Shown here: piece after piece, positions 62,341 through 64,000 of the stretch
Position numbering within the stretch: position 1 is the first letter of the stretch
Layout of the letters: each line of letters starts with the position of its first letter
DNA from: DOZZ01 sp963792655
GTDB taxonomy: Bacteria; Acidobacteriota; Terriglobia; Bryobacterales; Bryobacteraceae
NCBI GenBank assembly: GCA_963792655.1
Contig: CAWBWU010000004.1
Span: forward strand, 186,001-250,000
Direction of reading: 5' to 3'
Length of the DNA: 64,000 nucleotides
Program-made: the position numbers and the translations under genes
Notes under the pieces: generated by a model
Databases searched by the model: none
Seen by the model: only the letters and a program-made list of their open reading frames with translations
What the model was told of the DNA's origin: nothing

Positions 62341-63366
62341 TCAGGCCAGCCAGCGATCGAGATTTGCCGCAACGAACTCATCGTCGGTCAGATGCGGATA
62401 GGCCCGACAGACTCTGTCGATCTCGGCTGACTGACCAGGAGACAACTGCTCGCGCGGATCGAGGCACCACGCTCCTTCGAGCAAACCTTGACGGCGCAAA
62501 ATTTCATGAATGCCGGCGATGCATCCCTTGAATCCATTCACCGCATCGAAAAGGGCCGCATTGGCATCCGTAGTTTCTTCGGCCAGCGTGAACCATTCGT
62601 CGCTCACCCCATTCTGCGACGCGCGGAGTGCGTGAATCTTTTCCAGTAAGATGACTGCTCGCGAAGTCCATGCGGCCCAATGGCCAAGCAGACCGCCAGC
62701 GAAGCGCAACACGTGACCGTCGACGGACCAGTTGCTCAACAGGTCGAGCACAATGTGGTCGTCATTGCCTGTATACAGCGCAATGGATGAAGCCCGCCCG
62801 GATTCGGCCACGCCGCGAATCACATCCAATGTCTGGTATCGGTTGAACGGCGCAATTTTGATGGCGACCAGCGCGTCCATGAGTGACAATTCGCGCCAGA
62901 ACTGGCGAGGCAACACTCTTCCGCCCACTGCCGGCTGCAGGTAAAAGCCTACCAGCGGCAAAATTTCCCCGACGGCGCGCGCATGGTCGAGCAGCTCCGC
63001 GACGGACGCCTGGGGCAATGACGCCATCGACAGCAGAACGGCGTGATACCCGAGATCTCGCGCTAGCGACGCTTCAGCGACGGCCTGCCGCGTATAGCCG
63101 GACACTCCGGCGATGGCAACCACGTTACGTCCGCGCGTCTCCTCCGCCGCCAGCGCCAGCACCGGTTGGAACAATCCGATTTTCGGATCGCGAATCTGAA
63201 ACTGCGTGGTGTGCACGCCGACCGCGATTCCGCCTGCTCCCGAATCCAGGTAATAACGCGAAAGCGCGCGTTGCCGCCGCTCATCGAGCTTGCGCTCGGC
63301 ATTCAACGCCAGCGGGTGCGCGGGGATCACCACGCCTTTTTGTAGTTGCGTTCTCCAGTCAAACAT
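62341..63366 (-). CDS. Dihydrodipicolinate synthase (DapA)-family lyase/aldolase
   Basis: A 341-residue (beta/alpha)8 protein of the DHDPS/N-acetylneuraminate lyase superfamily. It has KGVVIPAHPLALNAERKLDE, RALSRYYLDSGAGGIAVGVH (substrate loop), VVAIAGVSGYTRQAVAEASL, GYHAVLLSMASLPQASVAEL, VGFYLQPAVGGRVLPRQFWR (catalytic Tyr position replaced by FYLQPA) and ALVAIKIAPFNRYQTLDVIR, in which the Lys would form the Schiff base. Length exceeds DapA (about 290) because of a C-terminal helical extension. Likely a sugar-acid aldolase or dehydratase. The start is next to the end of the epimerase gene. Confidence 0.85.
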   Translation of the reverse strand: MFDWRTQLQKGVVIPAHPLALNAERKLDERRQRALSRYYLDSGAGGIAVGVHTTQFQIRDPKIGLFQPVLALAAEETRGRNVVAIAGVSGYTRQAVAEASLARDLGYHAVLLSMASLPQASVAELLDHARAVGEILPLVGFYLQPAVGGRVLPRQFWRELSLMDALVAIKIAPFNRYQTLDVIRGVAESGRASSIALYTGNDDHIVLDLLSNWSVDGHVLRFAGGLLGHWAAWTSRAVILLEKIHALRASQNGVSDEWFTLAEETTDANAALFDAVNGFKGCIAGIHEILRRQGLLEGAWCLDPREQLSPGQSAEIDRVCRAYPHLTDDEFVAANLDRWLA

Positions 63367-64000
63367 CAGAACTTTCCGTTCCGTGTCTCGAAGTGCGTTG
63401 CCTTGCCCAGCGTTCCTCCGCCAGACGCGATCCAGTCGACAGTCATGCGCAGCACGTCATCGGTGCTCATCGAATGATCTCCAAACAACGCGCGGCAAGC
63501 CGACGCGTTGCTGAGCAGCGCCGTTTCCGCTTCCACGCCAGTAAACTTCGGCTCGACGCCGACCAACCTTCCAATGCGCTGCGATAATTCGCGCACAGAG
63601 TGAGTTTCCCATCCCGTGACATTCACGACGCGCGCGGGTGAACTGGCATAGTGCAGTGCGCGCAGACAAATGGAGTTCGCGTCACCTTGCCAGATTACGT
63701 TCACATAACCCATGGTGAGATCTACCGGGATGCCCTTCAGAATTTTTGTGGCGATGTCGACCAATACTCCGTATCGAGGTTCTACGGCATAGTTCAGTCG
63801 GATGATTGCGGTTTTCATCCGGTTCGCGATCGAGTAGTACTGGAATAGCCTCTCGCGCGCCAGCGCCGACTGTGCATACTCGCCCACCGGCGCAGTGGGC
63901 GAATCCTCCGTGGCACCGCCCGAGTCTACCGCCACATACGGGTAGACATTGCCCGTAGACAACGCCACGATGCGCGCATCCCGATAGCGTTCTGCAACCA
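63366..64000 (-). CDS. NAD-dependent epimerase/dehydratase, C-terminal part (cut by window edge)
   Basis: The open frame enters from the right edge reading VAERYRDARIVALSTGNVYP and ends at 63366. The visible 211 residues include the catalytic STGNVYP region, where the SDR Ser/Thr lies, then SALARERLFQYYSIANRMKT in place of the Y-x-x-x-K motif, IIRLNYAVEPRYGVLVDIAT, MGYVNVIWQGDANSICLRAL, VVNVTGWETHSVRELSQRIG and a C-terminal HFETRNGKF. It belongs to the extended SDR family (sugar epimerase/dehydratase). The canonical Tyr is not obvious, so activity may be altered. The N-terminal Rossmann motif lies outside the window. The gene is directly upstream of the DapA-family gene. Confidence 0.82.
   Translation of the reverse strand, partial: VAERYRDARIVALSTGNVYPYVAVDSGGATEDSPTAPVGEYAQSALARERLFQYYSIANRMKTAIIRLNYAVEPRYGVLVDIATKILKGIPVDLTMGYVNVIWQGDANSICLRALHYASSPARVVNVTGWETHSVRELSQRIGRLVGVEPKFTGVEAETALLSNASACRALFGDHSMSTDDVLRMTVDWIASGGGTLGKATHFETRNGKF

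Noticed and set aside
1..64000. CRISPR array, prophage, rRNA operon or canonical SusC/SusD locus
   Set aside because: No regularly spaced repeats, phage structural genes, rRNA sequence or SusD-like lipoprotein were seen on either strand.

Overview
The window is about 60% G+C and looks like a chromosomal segment of an Acidobacteriota member close to the Solibacter/Bryobacter group. This is inferred from gene content, since no rRNA is present. The supporting content is two very large TonB-dependent receptors with N-terminal carboxypeptidase-regulatory-like domains and no SusD partner, many Gfo/Idh/MocA oxidoreductases and TIM-barrel sugar isomerases, alkaline-phosphatase-superfamily pairs ending in an LGYL-type tail, DUF5107-TPR, DUF6807 and AtuA-like proteins, and a tmRNA-linked integrase remnant.

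Layout. 1-3.7 kb (minus): a partial unknown protein, queF, an archaeal-type ornithine cyclodeaminase-like protein, a frameshifted methyltransferase and a phosphofructokinase with pyrophosphate-type signature residues. 3.8-5.0 kb (plus): an ArsB/NhaD-type transporter, followed by a REP/MITE-like palindromic repeat. 5.3-10.6 kb (minus): an AtuA-like protein, a two-subunit GMC sugar dehydrogenase resembling glucoside 3-dehydrogenase, and a polytopic GT87-like protein. 10.6-11.5 kb: tmRNA (ssrA) with an integrase N-terminal remnant and a short-chain dehydrogenase fragment at its 3' side. 11.5-13.8 kb: a frameshifted cytochrome c/PQQ sugar dehydrogenase, cysC, and an internally deleted SIS-domain relic.

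13.9-41 kb is almost entirely minus strand with many 4-bp stop/start overlaps. It is a glycan-utilisation super-locus: GH20-like hexosaminidase, ROK regulator, APC permease, Gfo/Idh, DUF4091 (GH123-like) protein, a small secreted protein, DUF5107-TPR, a GH42-like protein, a TonB receptor, and two paralogous phosphodiesterase + sulfatase-fold pairs at its two ends. The GH20/DUF4091/ROK content suggests amino-sugar-containing glycans, which is an inference. 41-44.3 kb (plus): an M20 peptidase and a secreted transglutaminase-like protein.

44.4-61.7 kb: a second catabolic region built around a LacI regulator, which has an amidohydrolase, a Gfo/Idh and a DUF6807 protein on one side and a TonB receptor and a sugar isomerase on the other. 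It is followed by an isomerase, Gfo/Idh, MFS, Gfo/Idh, aminotransferase series facing a divergent alpha/beta hydrolase. Palindromes of the form GAAAYRTTTC lie in the lacI promoter region and again about 12 kb away in the aminotransferase/hydrolase promoter region, so these may form one regulon. 61.8-64 kb: a TPR pseudogene, a DapA-family lyase and an epimerase cut by the window edge.

A striking global feature is twelve apparent single-base frameshifts in nine otherwise well-preserved genes. They are either consensus errors in the sequence or real decay concentrated in sugar-catabolic genes. No rRNA, tRNA (other than the tmRNA), CRISPR array, intact transposase or prophage was seen.
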